Origin: Sycon ciliatum
Taxonomy: Eukaryota; Porifera; Calcarea; Leucosolenida; Sycettidae
DNA length: 64,000 nucleotides
Assembly (NCBI RefSeq): GCF_964019385.1
Contig: NC_088645.1
Coordinates: 23,755,604 to 23,819,603, forward strand
Reading direction: 5' to 3'
Every line of letters starts with the position of its first letter. The stretch's first letter is position 1. The position numbers and the translations under genes are program-made. Positions 1 to 10,292 of this stretch are shown piece after piece. A model generated the notes under the pieces. That model saw only the letters and a list, made by a program, of their open reading frames with translations, did no database searches and was not told where the DNA came from.

Positions 1-1705
1 GTGACCCATCGAACTATCGGCCCGTGTCACTTCTTCCAGTTGTTTCGAAGCTGCTGGAGAAAATAGTACATCTTCAACTGGTTCGTTACATTCAAGATCA
101 TGCTGAGCTTCATATCCTCCCCGATGAGCAATTTGCTTACCGGCGAGGGCACTCCTGTAAGGATGCTCTTGCTCTTGCGGTTGACCGCTGGATGACAAGT
201 ATCGACAAGCAAGAGTGCGTTGGTGTGGTCTTTGTCGATATGAGCAAAGCGTTCGATAGGGTGCGCCATCAACTCCTTCTTAATGAGTTGCGGTCGATTG
301 GCATTGGTGGTGTGGCATTGGAATGGTTCGCAAGCTATCTCCAAGATAGACGTCAGTCCGTGTGAATGGGCAGAAGGCAAGGAGAAGCCACAGAATGCAC
401 GCGTGGTGTCCCGCAAGGGTCAGTGTTGGGGCCTCTGCTATTCTCACTGAATGTGAAACATGTTCCTGGACTGCTCGAGCACGCACAGTCTCAGCAATAC
501 GCTGATGACATAGCCTTCTATCTCGCATCTAAGTCAATTGACCATGCAGCTTCAGCACAAACTAACAAGCGACTTGAACCTGCTACAGACATACATGTAC
601 CTGGAAAGTATTGGCCTGATCTTGAATCCCGTGAAAACGAAATTCATGGTGCTCCGGAGGAAGCCTCTTTCCCTCGCCCCAGATCTGGCCATTGCATGCG
701 GTGATGTCGATATTCCACCTTCCCCAACTACTCGGTATCTCGGTCTGATTATTGATGAGCACCTTACGTTTGAAGACCAGGTTGACCATGTTTGCACGTC
801 TGTTTATAAGAAAATAGGAGCGTTCCGACGATGCCGCCGCTCAGTAGATCATGCCACAAGACGCATCTTTTACTTATCCCTAATACAATCCACCATTGAG
901 TATGCCAGTAATTCGTATGTGCACTGTTTAACTGCACATCTGTATTCTCGCCTTGTTACACTAAGTCACACTGGTGTATGAAGAAGGTCTTTGGCCTTTC
1001 TAGGCGCACCCCAACTGCTTTCCTTTTGCAGCATGCTAAATTATGCTCACTGGAGTCTCGCCTCAACTTGCGACTTTTTGTCTTTCTGTTCCGATGTGTC
1101 AACAAGCTGACACGTCCCCTGCTTTCCTCTATGTTCACTCTACAATCAGCTGCTACTTGTACAGATAGGCGCACTAAAGGACAGTCCTTCTCCTCTATTT
1201 CTTTGCCTGCTGCTAAAACTAGATATCGTATTTTCTCTAATATAAGCACAATCTCCAATAATAGAACACCTTGGGGCGGCATTCAAAAAATAAAATGCTC
1301 AGTCTCCATTATAAGCACACTGTGTAAATTCATTTTCTGTACCGGCGAAAAACCCTGAAATGTGTGTGTCATACATGAATTTGGCATGGCAACATGCCTC
1401 TGAAATGAGGTTGAAATAATAATGGAACAGTCTCCAATAAAGGAACGTCTCCATTAATAGCACGGGGCGGAGGTGCATTGAAAAAATAGAGGACCGTGCT
1501 TATATTAGAGATAATACGGTATGGCATGTTCTCTGTTTCTTTTCTTGGCGCTGATCGGTGGAATTCTCTGCCTATGTTGTGTCGCCAAGCTGACCAACCA
1601 TCCGCTTTCATTTCGCTCTGCAAAGAGCACTTAGGGTTCCCTGTAAAAAGATGGCAACGTCTGTAGGAATTTCCCTAACAAAATAATAAATACTACTACT
1701 ACTAC
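1..1705 (+). pseudogene. Non-LTR retrotransposon (LINE) reverse transcriptase, decayed 3' part
   Basis: Reverse transcriptase of a jockey/CR1-like non-LTR element, cut by the window start. Visible motifs are FVDMSKAFD (palm motif A, about 229-255), GVPQGSVLGPLLFSL (about 402-446) and the catalytic YADD at 498-509. The frame is broken by an in-frame stop at 363-365, a frameshift near 520-540 and another near 978. A 294-bp inverted-repeat element (1226-1519) splits the C-terminal region. On its far side the typical LINE end resumes (DRWNSLP at about 1552-1573) and runs to a stop near 1660, followed by an A-rich (TAC)n tail near 1690-1705. It is a dead copy. Clade assignment is inference. Confidence 0.85.
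1226..1519. mobile_element. 294-bp MITE with CCGTA-type termini, TA target duplication, inside the LINE
   Basis: The left end reads TCGTATTTTCTCTAATATAA and the reverse complement of the right end reads CCGTATTATCTCTAATATAA, both followed by GCAC. TA flanks both sides (1224-1225 and 1520-1521). Removing the element and one TA joins the two halves of the reverse transcriptase in frame, which supports these boundaries. It shares the CCGTA start and TA target with the elements at 6176-6527 and 40462-40786. Confidence 0.75.
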
Positions 1706-1748
1706 TAATAATCTACGTGGAGATAAAAGTTTAATAATAGCTATGAAA

Positions 1749-1828
1749 AGTATGAATGCCGCAGACATCATTGGAAACACACAAAACCAAGCCGTGGCGA
1801 TGTGACTGATGTCTGCGGCATTCATACT
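1749..1828. repeat. Perfect 22-bp hairpin with 36-nt loop
   Basis: Positions 1749-1770 are exactly complementary to 1807-1828. No gene is associated. A (TAC)n stretch and a short ACATGT tandem run follow at 1825-1860. Confidence 0.8.
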
Positions 1829-1860
1829 ACTACTACTAGTACATGTACATGTACATGTAC

Positions 1861-2475
1861 AGCACAATCACATCACGGGGCAGCAAGCAGGGCCTACAAG
1901 GGGGCGGGGACGGGGGGGGGCGTTACCATGGTTGCAGTTCGCCGTAAAAGCAAGAGTACAACTTAACTATGAGTATGACCCGGGGTCAGGGGTCAGGGGT
2001 CAGGGCATGGACTCGTCAGAAAATGGACACGACAGCGCGTAGCTAGCTACAATGACTATGCATATGCTATGGCGCCAGTGCCAGCTGCATGCAGTGCCTC
2101 GTCTTCGGGCCTTTTGTCCAAAGATAAATCGAACAACGATCAGGCCAGGTCGAAGAGAAAGGACTTGGACCTTCTCTGTTCTTTTCCAATGAAGTAAAGT
2201 TGAAAGATGGTTCCGTGCTCGAGCGCTCAGCGGCTTATGAACTACAAATGCAGGACACTGACTGTTTCAACTTTGAGATGAGTGTTGGCAGTTACGGTTT
2301 TCCATTCAGTGACTAGACACCGCGATATTCGTCGTGACGGACGAAATGGGCTAGTGAAGGGAGTACGGCGATGTGTCACAAGTGGAGAGTCACGCCATGA
2401 CAAAGCAGGAAGCGTTTTGGCCAACGCCTGCACATATGCGCTCGCGGTGCGGCAAAGGTAGGTCTACGCCTAGTG
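1861..2475. other. No gene seen
   Basis: It holds a short GGGGTCA-type tandem run (about 1980-2006) and a G-rich stretch near 1890-1920. No coding or RNA feature was recognised. Confidence 0.5.
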
Positions 2476-2479
2476 TTAA

Positions 2480-3330
2480 AGGGGAAGTTAAGGCAAAAAT
2501 TAAAATTTCACCAGTTGTAGTCTTCGGGGTGCTGAGTCGAATGGTCTTGGTTCGGGAAAGCAGAGACGCTCCCTTCCTACTTGAATCCCAATCGAACTCG
2601 CGCACTTCCACCGAAACTGGGTGACTGCGCCCTACGAGATGGGGATTTGTATGCAAAATGTCACTAAAAGCGCCATTTCGTTCTTATAAAAGCACGGATG
2701 ACCGCGATTGGCCCATATGTTGTAGTCTTTTGGACGCTGAGTCGACTGGTTTTGGTCCGAAAAGGCTGCGATGCAGCGTTCGCCCCTAATTCCCAATCGA
2801 ACATGGTTGAACAAGCGGTCACGTGCTCCTGCGTACACCAGTCACCTGGTCACCGTGCCTGCAGGGTACAACTTACGGCCTGTTTTGACCTTTTTTGGGT
2901 GCAGTCCTGTCACTCGAGTTGAACCTTGGTGTGAAAGTTGTCGCCTGCTGGCGTGGTGACCAGGTGATTTTGGCACCCAGGAGCACGTGACCGCTTCTTC
3001 AACCATGTTCGATTGGGAATAAAGGAGGAACGCTGCATCGCAGCCTTTTCGGACCAAAACCAGTCGACTCAGCGTCCAAAGGACTACAACATATGGGCCA
3101 ATCGCGGTCATCCGTGCTTTTATAAGAACGAAATGGCGCTTTTAGTGACATTTTGCATACAAATCCCCATCTAGTAGGGCGCAGTCACCCAGTTTCGGTG
3201 GAAGTGCGCGAGTTCGATTGGGATTCAAGTAGGAACGGAGCGTCTCAGCTTTCTCGGACCAAGACCATTCGACTCAGCACCCCGAAGACTACAACTGGTG
3301 AAATTTTAATTTTTGCCTTAACTTCCCCTT
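2480..3330. mobile_element. 851-bp palindromic TTAA-target element (Kolobok/T2-like MITE)
   Basis: The element is bounded by TTAA at 2476-2479 and 3331-3334. Termini are AGGGGAAGTTAAGGC and its reverse complement. The two arms (about 2480-2870 and 2940-3330) are inverted copies with scattered mismatches around a ~70-bp centre. TTAAAGGRR-type ends are known for the T2/Kolobok group, so assignment rests on termini and target only. There is no transposase frame; short frames here are mirror images of each other. Confidence 0.85.
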
Positions 3331-3334
3331 TAAT

Positions 3335-3692
3335 TGATTGATTTTATTTGGATTCGCGAGTCCAAACGAGCAGGAGTGCTCAATAACAGGGTAGCGAATC
3401 ATGTGGTTGAGTTGTTGTGTTGTGTTCTAATGCCTGGTCCAAACTTGCCCGATTTTCCGGCCGATACTCCCACACCGACTCCGACAAGAAATCGACCGAC
3501 TGTGTCGGATGAGTCGGACTAGCTGTTCACACACAACGGTCGCCAATTTCGCTTGTACTATAGTTGTATGCTTGTCTGTTACACACTTACACGTAGCACA
3601 CAGCCGCGCTAGACCGCAGTAGACGCTAGACAGCGGAAATGAGATAGTTTTTACACGAGCTACAAGGCGAAATGCGTGAAAAGGCTAGCGTC
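3335..3692. other. No gene seen
   Basis: Unique-looking sequence between two inverted-repeat elements. No coding or RNA feature was recognised. Confidence 0.4.
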
Positions 3693-3694
3693 TA

Positions 3695-4078
3695 CAGTCC
3701 ATTCAGAAAAGGTTGAGCGCTGGCTCTGGAGAGCCCCTGTGTTTTGGCGATTTTGTGGTACACTGCAGCGCCGCGCGATTCGAAACTTGAAAAAGGGTCT
3801 AAAAAGGCACCTCAACTGGGATTCGAACCGCAAATGTACTGTTATGCAAGTGGAGTGAACGGCCGGGATTTTCATGGTTTTTACCCAATTCAGTGCTTTG
3901 GGGGCAAAACCTGGCCGAAATCCTATTCTTGTTATGGCTTGCTTTTGGGAGAAATAGGCTTCAAAAACACAATTGGAAGAGCATTCCATGGGGGATTGCC
4001 AAAAAAAGGAGACGAAAACTCAAAATTTGACCTGTTTATGGCCAAAAGCTAGGATATCAACCTTTTCTGAATGGACTG
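3695..4078. mobile_element. 384-bp MITE, Tc1/mariner-like
   Basis: Perfect 22-bp terminal inverted repeats start CAGTCCATTCAGAAAAGG. TA lies on both sides (3693-3694 and 4079-4080). The CAGT start and TA target fit non-autonomous Tc1/mariner elements. No transposase is present. Confidence 0.8.
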
Positions 4079-4080
4079 TA

Positions 4081-4750
4081 GTAGCGATCCAGTGCAGTGC
4101 AGCCAGTTCACAGTCTGCACCGACGCTCTCCGCTGTCATGGTGAAAAGCCTACAATGATTGGCCCGATGCCCGCTCCATCACGTGCAAGCACTAAAAACC
4201 GGCTGGCTTTTCGGCTAAATATCGACCAGTTGATACTTGGCCGAAAACTAGTGCGACGAGAAAATCGCCGCAGATCTGTTAGAAACCTGTACGACAAAAC
4301 CGTCCACAACGGGCAATTTTCGCCCCGATCTTGAGGATTTTTCGTACAAGTCCGTATCGGCCGGAAAATCGGCCTACTGTGAACCAGACATTAGAGTCAA
4401 TAGACATGGTTAGCAGTGTACCGTTCACGCTATCTTCGACCATCGGTCCGTAGACCCTACCGTTTTTTGTGTGTTTGCAAGACATGGTTAGCATTTTGGT
4501 TCCTGACACAACGATCGACTCGTGACGCAACCCTAGTTGGAATCTTACCGTTTCGTTCTCCCGCTAAACAGAGCTTTCTACAGGGATCGATTTACTTTGA
4601 TTCTTTTGCATAGCAATCACTGCTACACACAGCTTTATAATTGACTAGCAACTCCCAGTATTGATTAGCAGTTTTCCTTCATCAAAAGTTTACATGACTT
4701 GTATATCTGTACAATAGCAGGATTTTGCACAGAAGAGGACAAAAGCTGCA

Positions 4751-4794
<44 letters not shown>

Positions 4795-5707
4795 CGTAGC
4801 TCTCTCCCTTTTGAAATTCGCTTCCATAGAATTGGGCACCATTGCCCGTTTGGCCTTGCGAAGCAAAATAAAAATCAACAACAACAACAACAGTTGCTAT
4901 TAATTTTGCTTTTCCAAGCGAACGGTTGACCCGAATATTTACGTTAGGGTTTTCGCTTGGGCTCGTTACATGTTCAGCGTCCATCCGACTTCAAGTTCTT
5001 CACAACACAATGTCCTTCAACAGGGCAGTTCCACTGATTCCTTCGACAAAGAAAGCTCAGGAAAGCGCTCAAACGAGCGTGACACTTCGTGGAAAGCACA
5101 CAGAGTTTCCGCTTTTCTCCTTTTCTTCATTGAAATGAATCGACGCTCCTGGCGCTTCCAGTTCTCTTTCTCACTTCTGGACAGTGATCAGATTCACTGA
5201 CATGTTGGCTACATGAGACTAAGAACCATCTACTTCAACTGTGTCTTGTCGCACAGAAACAAACTGAATTGAGCTTGACAGTGAAAGAAGAAAGGAGAAC
5301 TTCAGGGAAAGTCGCCGCCGTGTACAAAACTCCAAACGACTGCAGTCTTGTACCACCAGTGCTAGTGCAGTGTCCAAAATCATACAGAGCGCGATCCGGA
5401 TATCCGCAACCCGTGTACTACAGTCGCATGTAAACTGCACACAATCAGTACAGAATGGTCTTTGTACATACCGCGTACCGGTATGCACGGCCAGCGCATC
5501 GCAGTTTTGGGCGATAAAAAACGAAAAGCGAATCGCAGCCAGTGAATTTTGATTCGCAAACTGCAATGCGAACCCGGATAAATCGATCCCTGTTTCTAGT
5601 TCGAAGAGATACCAAACCGACGGTACTTTGGGTGTTGGATACGAGTACCGTTGGATTTAGCGTGAACGGTAAAATGCTAACCATGTCTAATGCCGGTAAC
5701 TACCAGA
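4081..5707. other. Intergenic stretch with microsatellite and retroposon tail
   Basis: It contains a (CT)n tract at 4753-4792 and a (CAA)n-tailed retroposon end at about 4815-4896. An imperfect 30-bp inverted pair lies at 4402-4431 and 5659-5688. No gene was recognised. Confidence 0.5.
4815..4896 (+). repeat. Retroposon 3' end with (CAA)n tail
   Basis: The stretch TTCGCTTCCATAGAATTGGG followed by CCCGTTTGGC..TTGCGAA and AAATAAAAAT(CAA)n is closely matched at 30973-31050, including the tail. Two copies with the same tail indicate a retroposon family ending in (CAA)n. Confidence 0.65.
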
Positions 5708-8087
5708 TGTCACCGGACAAGGCCAAATTTCCGATTTCGCTCAACATTGGCTCTTTTTATCCCTCGGTGGACCTCACTCACCCGCTATGGCACTTTGGTC
5801 CAGGAATGCTGTGTTCCTTCGATATGGCCCAAAATCCAAAAAATCGACAAATATTCGCTGTGAAATAATGCTTCAAGCAAGGTACAAGAACGATGGGCCA
5901 CCGCTGCTCACAACAGCACTGCGCAGCCCCACCAACTATATTCGCACAACGATCAAAGTTGCCTAGTAATGTTTAGCCATCCTACTTTCGACTATCGACT
6001 TGCTGAGTCCCTCGAACGAATCAACCAATTCAACTTATCCAATGGCGGCCACTACGAATGCCATCCTCAAGAGCCAGTAGCAGCGAGGTTACGTCCTGAA
6101 ATTGGGGGTGGACGACCACCATAGTCTGCTACAACATGTCCCCAAGCGCCAACAAAGTGGTCTTGAAGAAAGTTACCGTAATTCCGCGCATATAAGCCCA
6201 TACGCTTATAATGTGCAATGATGCAGTTTGGGGATAAAATATCCAGTAAAACATGTCCGCTTTTTAGCCCATGGGCCAATATTCGAATTTTGAAGGTTCA
6301 CGAAAAAGTTCAAGTCCGTGCTCAAAGTGGGTCTACCATACTCGACTGGCAAACTGCACTGACCTGCTGTACCACGGTAGGAAGAGTCCATTATTGTGAA
6401 AAATTCTACTTGACACGTGAGTTGCATTTGTGTCTGTTTATTAGCCCATGGGCTTATAAGCGGAGGTGGGCGTATATGCGGAGGTGGGCTTATAAGCGGA
6501 GGTGGGCTTATATGCGCGGAATTACGGTATCCACTAAAAAGCATTTGGGGAAATATTCAAATTTCGAACTCACCAACGGCCATGCCCTAGCCGAAAGCAC
6601 ACATGGAGCGCCTCCACATGCCTCTTCGCTACGCTACCAGCACTGAGACATCATGGGAGTATCCCTGCCCTCGCAAAAACTCGAATGAAGCTGCTACGAT
6701 GCGTCACTTGCTGAACAACAGCCCAACATGACAAGAAAGAAGAACAGCTCCACAACAACCATCAGGAAGAACTACGACAGTAGTGCAAGATGGCCCAGAC
6801 CAGTCTCGTGTACTGAGCAGCTAGTGCATGTGAGTTTCATGGCATGTGCATCGATGTCTCGTCGAACAAGTAGAAAATCACGACAGCAGTTGTGCACTCG
6901 AGGATTTCAGGTATGCATTCCTGTCGGAAAATCAAGAATAAAAAAAAAGCAATTCTCCTTGGGGCACAGCTGCGTCGTTCTGGTACCTGAAAAATGCATG
7001 ATGTAATAGCGCATGCACCAGAAGTAGGTGTGCTCATAGCAACCTGAGAGAAATTGTGATTTTTTTTATGGGAGCGTGGCACACATGTGAAACTCTCGCG
7101 TGCACTGGCTGTTCAGTACATGAGAACTTTCTGAGCCATCTTGCGCTACTGTTGTAGTTCTTGCTGATTTGTTGCGGAGCAGTCTTCTTTCTTGTCATGT
7201 TGGGCTGTTCAGCAAGTGACGCTTCATAGCGGCTTCATTCGAGTTTCTGCGAGGGAAGGGGTTATTCCCATGATGTCTCAGTGCTGGTAGTGTAGCGAAA
7301 AGGCGTGTGGAGATGTTCTGTGTGTACTTTCCTGCTACGAGGTTGGATTCGGCTAGTGCATGGCCGTTGGTGAGTTCGAAATTTGAATATTTCCCCAAGT
7401 GATTTTTAGCGGATAATTTTATTCAAGACCACTTGTTGGCGCTTGGAGACATGTCGTAGCAGACTATGGTTGTTGTGGTCTACCCCTAATTTCAGGACGT
7501 GACCTTGCTGGTACTGGTCCTTGAAGATGGCATTCGTAATGGCCGCCTTGGACAGGCTGAATTGATCGATTCGTTTTGAGGGACTCAGCAAGTCACCAGT
7601 TGAAAGTTGGATGGCTAAACATTATTACAAGTAGGCAACTTGGATCGGTGTGCGAACATAATAAGTTTAGCTGTGCTGCATTATTGGGAGCAGCATTGAG
7701 CCCTCGTTCTTGTACTGTAAATGCAGAAATATTCGTCTGGAATTTAATTTCGTCTTTTTCGTTTAAGGAGCTTTTGGACTAAATTAAATGCCGGACTAAT
7801 GTCAATTTGTCCACCTTTTCAATACACTCTTATGATCCATGAACGAAATTTACAACCGGACGAACTCCCTTTCTTTGGAGTTGGACGAAATTATTGACCG
7901 ACGAAATGTTCTGCCTGTACAGTACCTTGTTTCAGTGGGCATATAGTCGATTTTTTTAATTTTGCCCAAGATCCAAGGAATGGAGGATCTCTGGGCCAAA
8001 CCATCATACTGGGCGAACAAGGTCCACACAGGAATAAAAGGAGCCAACTTTGAGCAAAATCGGAAATTTGGCCAGGTCCGGTGATAT
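5708..8087. repeat. 2.4-kb long inverted repeat (fold-back element) with ~1-kb arms
   Basis: The left arm (about 5708-6893) is repeated in reverse complement at about 7055-8087 with roughly three-quarters identity by eye. Matches run through the whole arm, for example TCACCGGAC..GGCCAAATTTCCGATTT at 5708 against 8087, and GGAAATATTCAAATTTCGAA at 6550 against 7392. The spacer is ~160 bp. The left arm carries a later insertion (6176-6527) that the right arm lacks. It could be a fold-back transposon or a diverged palindromic duplication. No transposase was seen. Confidence 0.75.
6176..6527. mobile_element. 352-bp MITE with CCGTA termini; empty site present in the opposite arm
   Basis: Terminal inverted repeats start CCGTAATTCCGCGCATATAA, with TA on both sides (6174-6175, 6528-6529). 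The mirrored position in the other arm near 7425 has the uninterrupted target, which confirms the boundaries. Inside, a ~20-bp unit resembling AGCGGAGGTGGGCTTATA is repeated about four times near the right end. Confidence 0.85.
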
Positions 8088-8654
8088 TTGGTCGTTCACA
8101 GCGTATAGGCGTTGCCGAGTTTCACAAAATGATGGGTGTAACGGCCTTGCAAACCCCCACCATCTCTGTTCGATTTCGGCACGCACAGGCACAAGAGCAG
8201 TCGGCTCGAGGAGGTTCTTATCTGCAAGGTCATTAGTGTGTGAGTGTGTGCATATCTGGAATCGTGAACCTAACATCTCGATAAAAGACCCTTACTTTTA
8301 TCCACTGCTTCCGATGGCGGCACATCGGTGTAGGGTATACATGTACTAGCCGCCATTATGTACTCTGCTACAGTTATTTCTGACACAAGCAAAGAGCCCA
8401 AGACTATACCGCATCTTATGCAAGCGACAGCTTCTTCCGTTTCTATTTCTTCATGGTCACAACCATCAAAAAAGGCAACTTGTGCAAACGTTAACCAGTT
8501 GTAGTTGGGAGAGCCTCAGACTGATTGAAGAATTATTGACAATGCACAAGATGTGTCGGTTGGTTCCTTGCTGGACCAGGAACAACTATTTATGTTCTTT
8601 CTAAGAAGGGGAGACAAAAAAGGACAACTAATGATATCATGACATTGACATGCT
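8088..8654. other. No gene seen
   Basis: No coding feature, RNA gene or clear repeat was recognised here. Confidence 0.4.
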
Positions 8655-8731
8655 GCTCAACGTCGTGGCTCCGTCGGTAGAGCATGAGACTCTTAATCTC
8701 AGGGTCGTGGGTTCGAGTCCCACGTTGGGCA
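8655..8731 (+). tRNA. tRNA-Lys(CTT)-like, probably a pseudogene or SINE head
   Basis: The anticodon arm TGAGA-CTCTTAA-TCTCA gives anticodon CTT (Lys). The T arm GTGGG-TTCGAGT-CCCAC is intact. Acceptor strands GCTCAAC and GTTGGGC pair in full, with one G-U. The D stem GCTC/GAGC is intact, but six nucleotides separate the acceptor from the D stem where two are normal, so the gene is 77 nt rather than 73. ACCA follows directly (8731-8734), that is, a genome-encoded CCA. The insertion and the CCA suggest a retroposed copy rather than a working gene. Confidence 0.7.
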
Positions 8732-8739
8732 CCAAATGT

Positions 8740-9170
8740 TGTAAATGTAACCTTACTTCTCCATCAGCTCAACCACCACCACTGGACTGCCTGTTTACAC
8801 TCTTTTTATTGCAACAAGCAGGACCCTGGAAAACCACTACATCTTGACAAAGACGACAGACCAAAGACCAGCTCACACAGTCTCGCGCATGCGCACAACA
8901 CCACCAACCAATGACGCGTGTGCACAGCGACCAAGACGAAACAAACACGTTACACAAAATCTACCGCACCTGCCTCCTGTGACTCCATGTTGGCAAATGC
9001 TACTAAAAGTTGTGCATGAGCTTGACGCATAACTTCAACACTTGACAATCGAAGATCACCATGTAACGACCCTGACATGTTACTTTACTCCGAACAATGA
9101 ACAACACAAACGAACAACAGTTAACACTGGGAAATGGCAACCAAGAAGAATGAGTACTGGTGCATATGTA
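8740..9170. other. No gene seen
   Basis: Downstream of the tRNA-like sequence. Neither a SINE body with a clear tail nor a coding region was recognised. Confidence 0.35.
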
Positions 9171-9173
9171 TTG

Positions 9174-9557
9174 CTACAAGAATTCAACCAAGTCCTCAGC
9201 AGACATGGAATAGCGGCAGCCTGGACAGGCAGGGCTTGGGGCGCAGCTGATCCACTCCTTGATGCAATCAAAGTGAAATTCATGCCCGCACACCAACTTG
9301 GAATGAGGAGGGCCCAGGGCATCCTTGCAAACCGCGCAGATGGGTACGTCACGCATTGTTGATGAGTCTACCTCATTAGGTGCTGCATTAGCGCTCTGCA
9401 GCTCCATGGGGTATATTGCCTGGTCTTGATGGTGGTCAGTTGAGGCACCACCCATCTGTCCCCTCCTCCTGGGAGATGAAATCAGGTCCATCTTCCCGAT
9501 GCCGAAGGTTATGCCAGTACTACTCTTGAGCACGATGGTTATCTGTCCAGCGTACAC
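9174..9557 (-). CDS. RING-H2 zinc finger protein fragment
   Basis: A 127-codon frame whose second half is a RING-H2 finger: CAVC, then VCGHEFHFDC, then ACPGC, giving C-x2-C, C-x-H-x2-H-x2-C and C-x2-C. RING-H2 fingers generally serve ubiquitin ligases that bind an E2 enzyme; that role here is family knowledge only. The frame has no ATG at its 5' end, and its upstream neighbour in another frame (9539-9730) encodes the 'LHRADGPA' repeat. The likely original gene was repeat domain plus RING, now frameshifted, or joined by a small intron I cannot place. It may be a pseudogene. Confidence 0.6.
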   Translation of the reverse strand: MYAGQITIVLKSSTGITFGIGKMDLISSPRRRGQMGGASTDHHQDQAIYPMELQSANAAPNEVDSSTMRDVPICAVCKDALGPPHSKLVCGHEFHFDCIKEWISCAPSPACPGCRYSMSAEDLVEFL

Positions 9558-9730
9558 CTGTCACCGCTGGTGCATTGTCCATTCTCCTTATGTAGCTTGT
9601 TATGATAGCACCACTGTGTGGTGGTGAGACCATCATCATCTCTAGTGTTCCTGGCTGGGCCATCTGCTCTGTGTAGACACCCCTGGACATGCCAAGCTTC
9701 CAGCAGCGCGGCAACATCGAAATCCTCCAT
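9539..9730 (-). pseudogene. N-terminal 'W..G.LHR.DGPA' repeat part of the RING gene
   Basis: It begins with ATG (MEDFDVAALLEAWHV..) and has two copies of a short motif: WHVQGCLHRADGPA and WCYHNKLHKENG. The motif recurs in the gene at 13177-13548. The frame stops just as the RING frame begins, and a better continuation of the second motif (APAV) lies in the third frame, so at least one indel has broken it. Confidence 0.6.
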
Positions 9731-9864
9731 TGGAGCAGGACCGCCGCCAGTCCTGTGTCCTGTGTCTCCGAGTCCGTCGCAACTTCTGAGTTATCCTCAC
9801 ACCTCATAGAAATTGGAAATATACAATTTTTTGGGAGGGGGGGGGGGAAGTGTGCAGTGTTCAC

Positions 9865-9866
<2 letters not shown>

Positions 9867-9927
<61 letters not shown>
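9867..9927 (+). repeat. (CT)n microsatellite
   Basis: About 30 uninterrupted CT units. Confidence 0.95.
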
Positions 9928-9929
<2 letters not shown>

Positions 9930-10142
9930 CAACAATAGAGCTCTAGTACTATGACACTTTGCTTTCTGCTGTTCGTTTCATGTTTTATAGCGGGGGACGA
10001 ATGCTGGTGAAGGACCTGCGCAGTGAAGATCATATATCTACATATCGGAGGGCAACAGTAGTTGGACTCAGCGGCTTTTGCTATCCGACTACGCTGATGC
10101 AGTCCAGCGCATAGACGGCCAGTATTCAACGGTGAGCTGTAT

Positions 10143-10292
10143 GTACAGTGCTGGTAACGGAAATCCGACCCCCTGAGCGGTGGGTTCACATTCTAGCGGT
10201 CTCTGTTTCGTAGTTTTACCATCCCGTGTTGGGGGTCTTTGCGATGTGAGCGCACCGCTCGGGGAGTCGGATTTCAGTTGCCAGCACTGTAC
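10143..10292. repeat. 150-bp inverted-repeat element (MITE-like)
   Basis: Arms of ~40 bp start GTACAGTGCTGG and contain GGAAATCCGAC and GAGCGGTG. They pair imperfectly across a ~70-bp centre. No target duplication is evident. Confidence 0.65.

Noticed and set aside
2390..3341. Mirror-image frames MHTNPHLVGRSHPVSV.. on both strands
   Set aside because: They are the two arms of the palindromic TTAA element, not genes.
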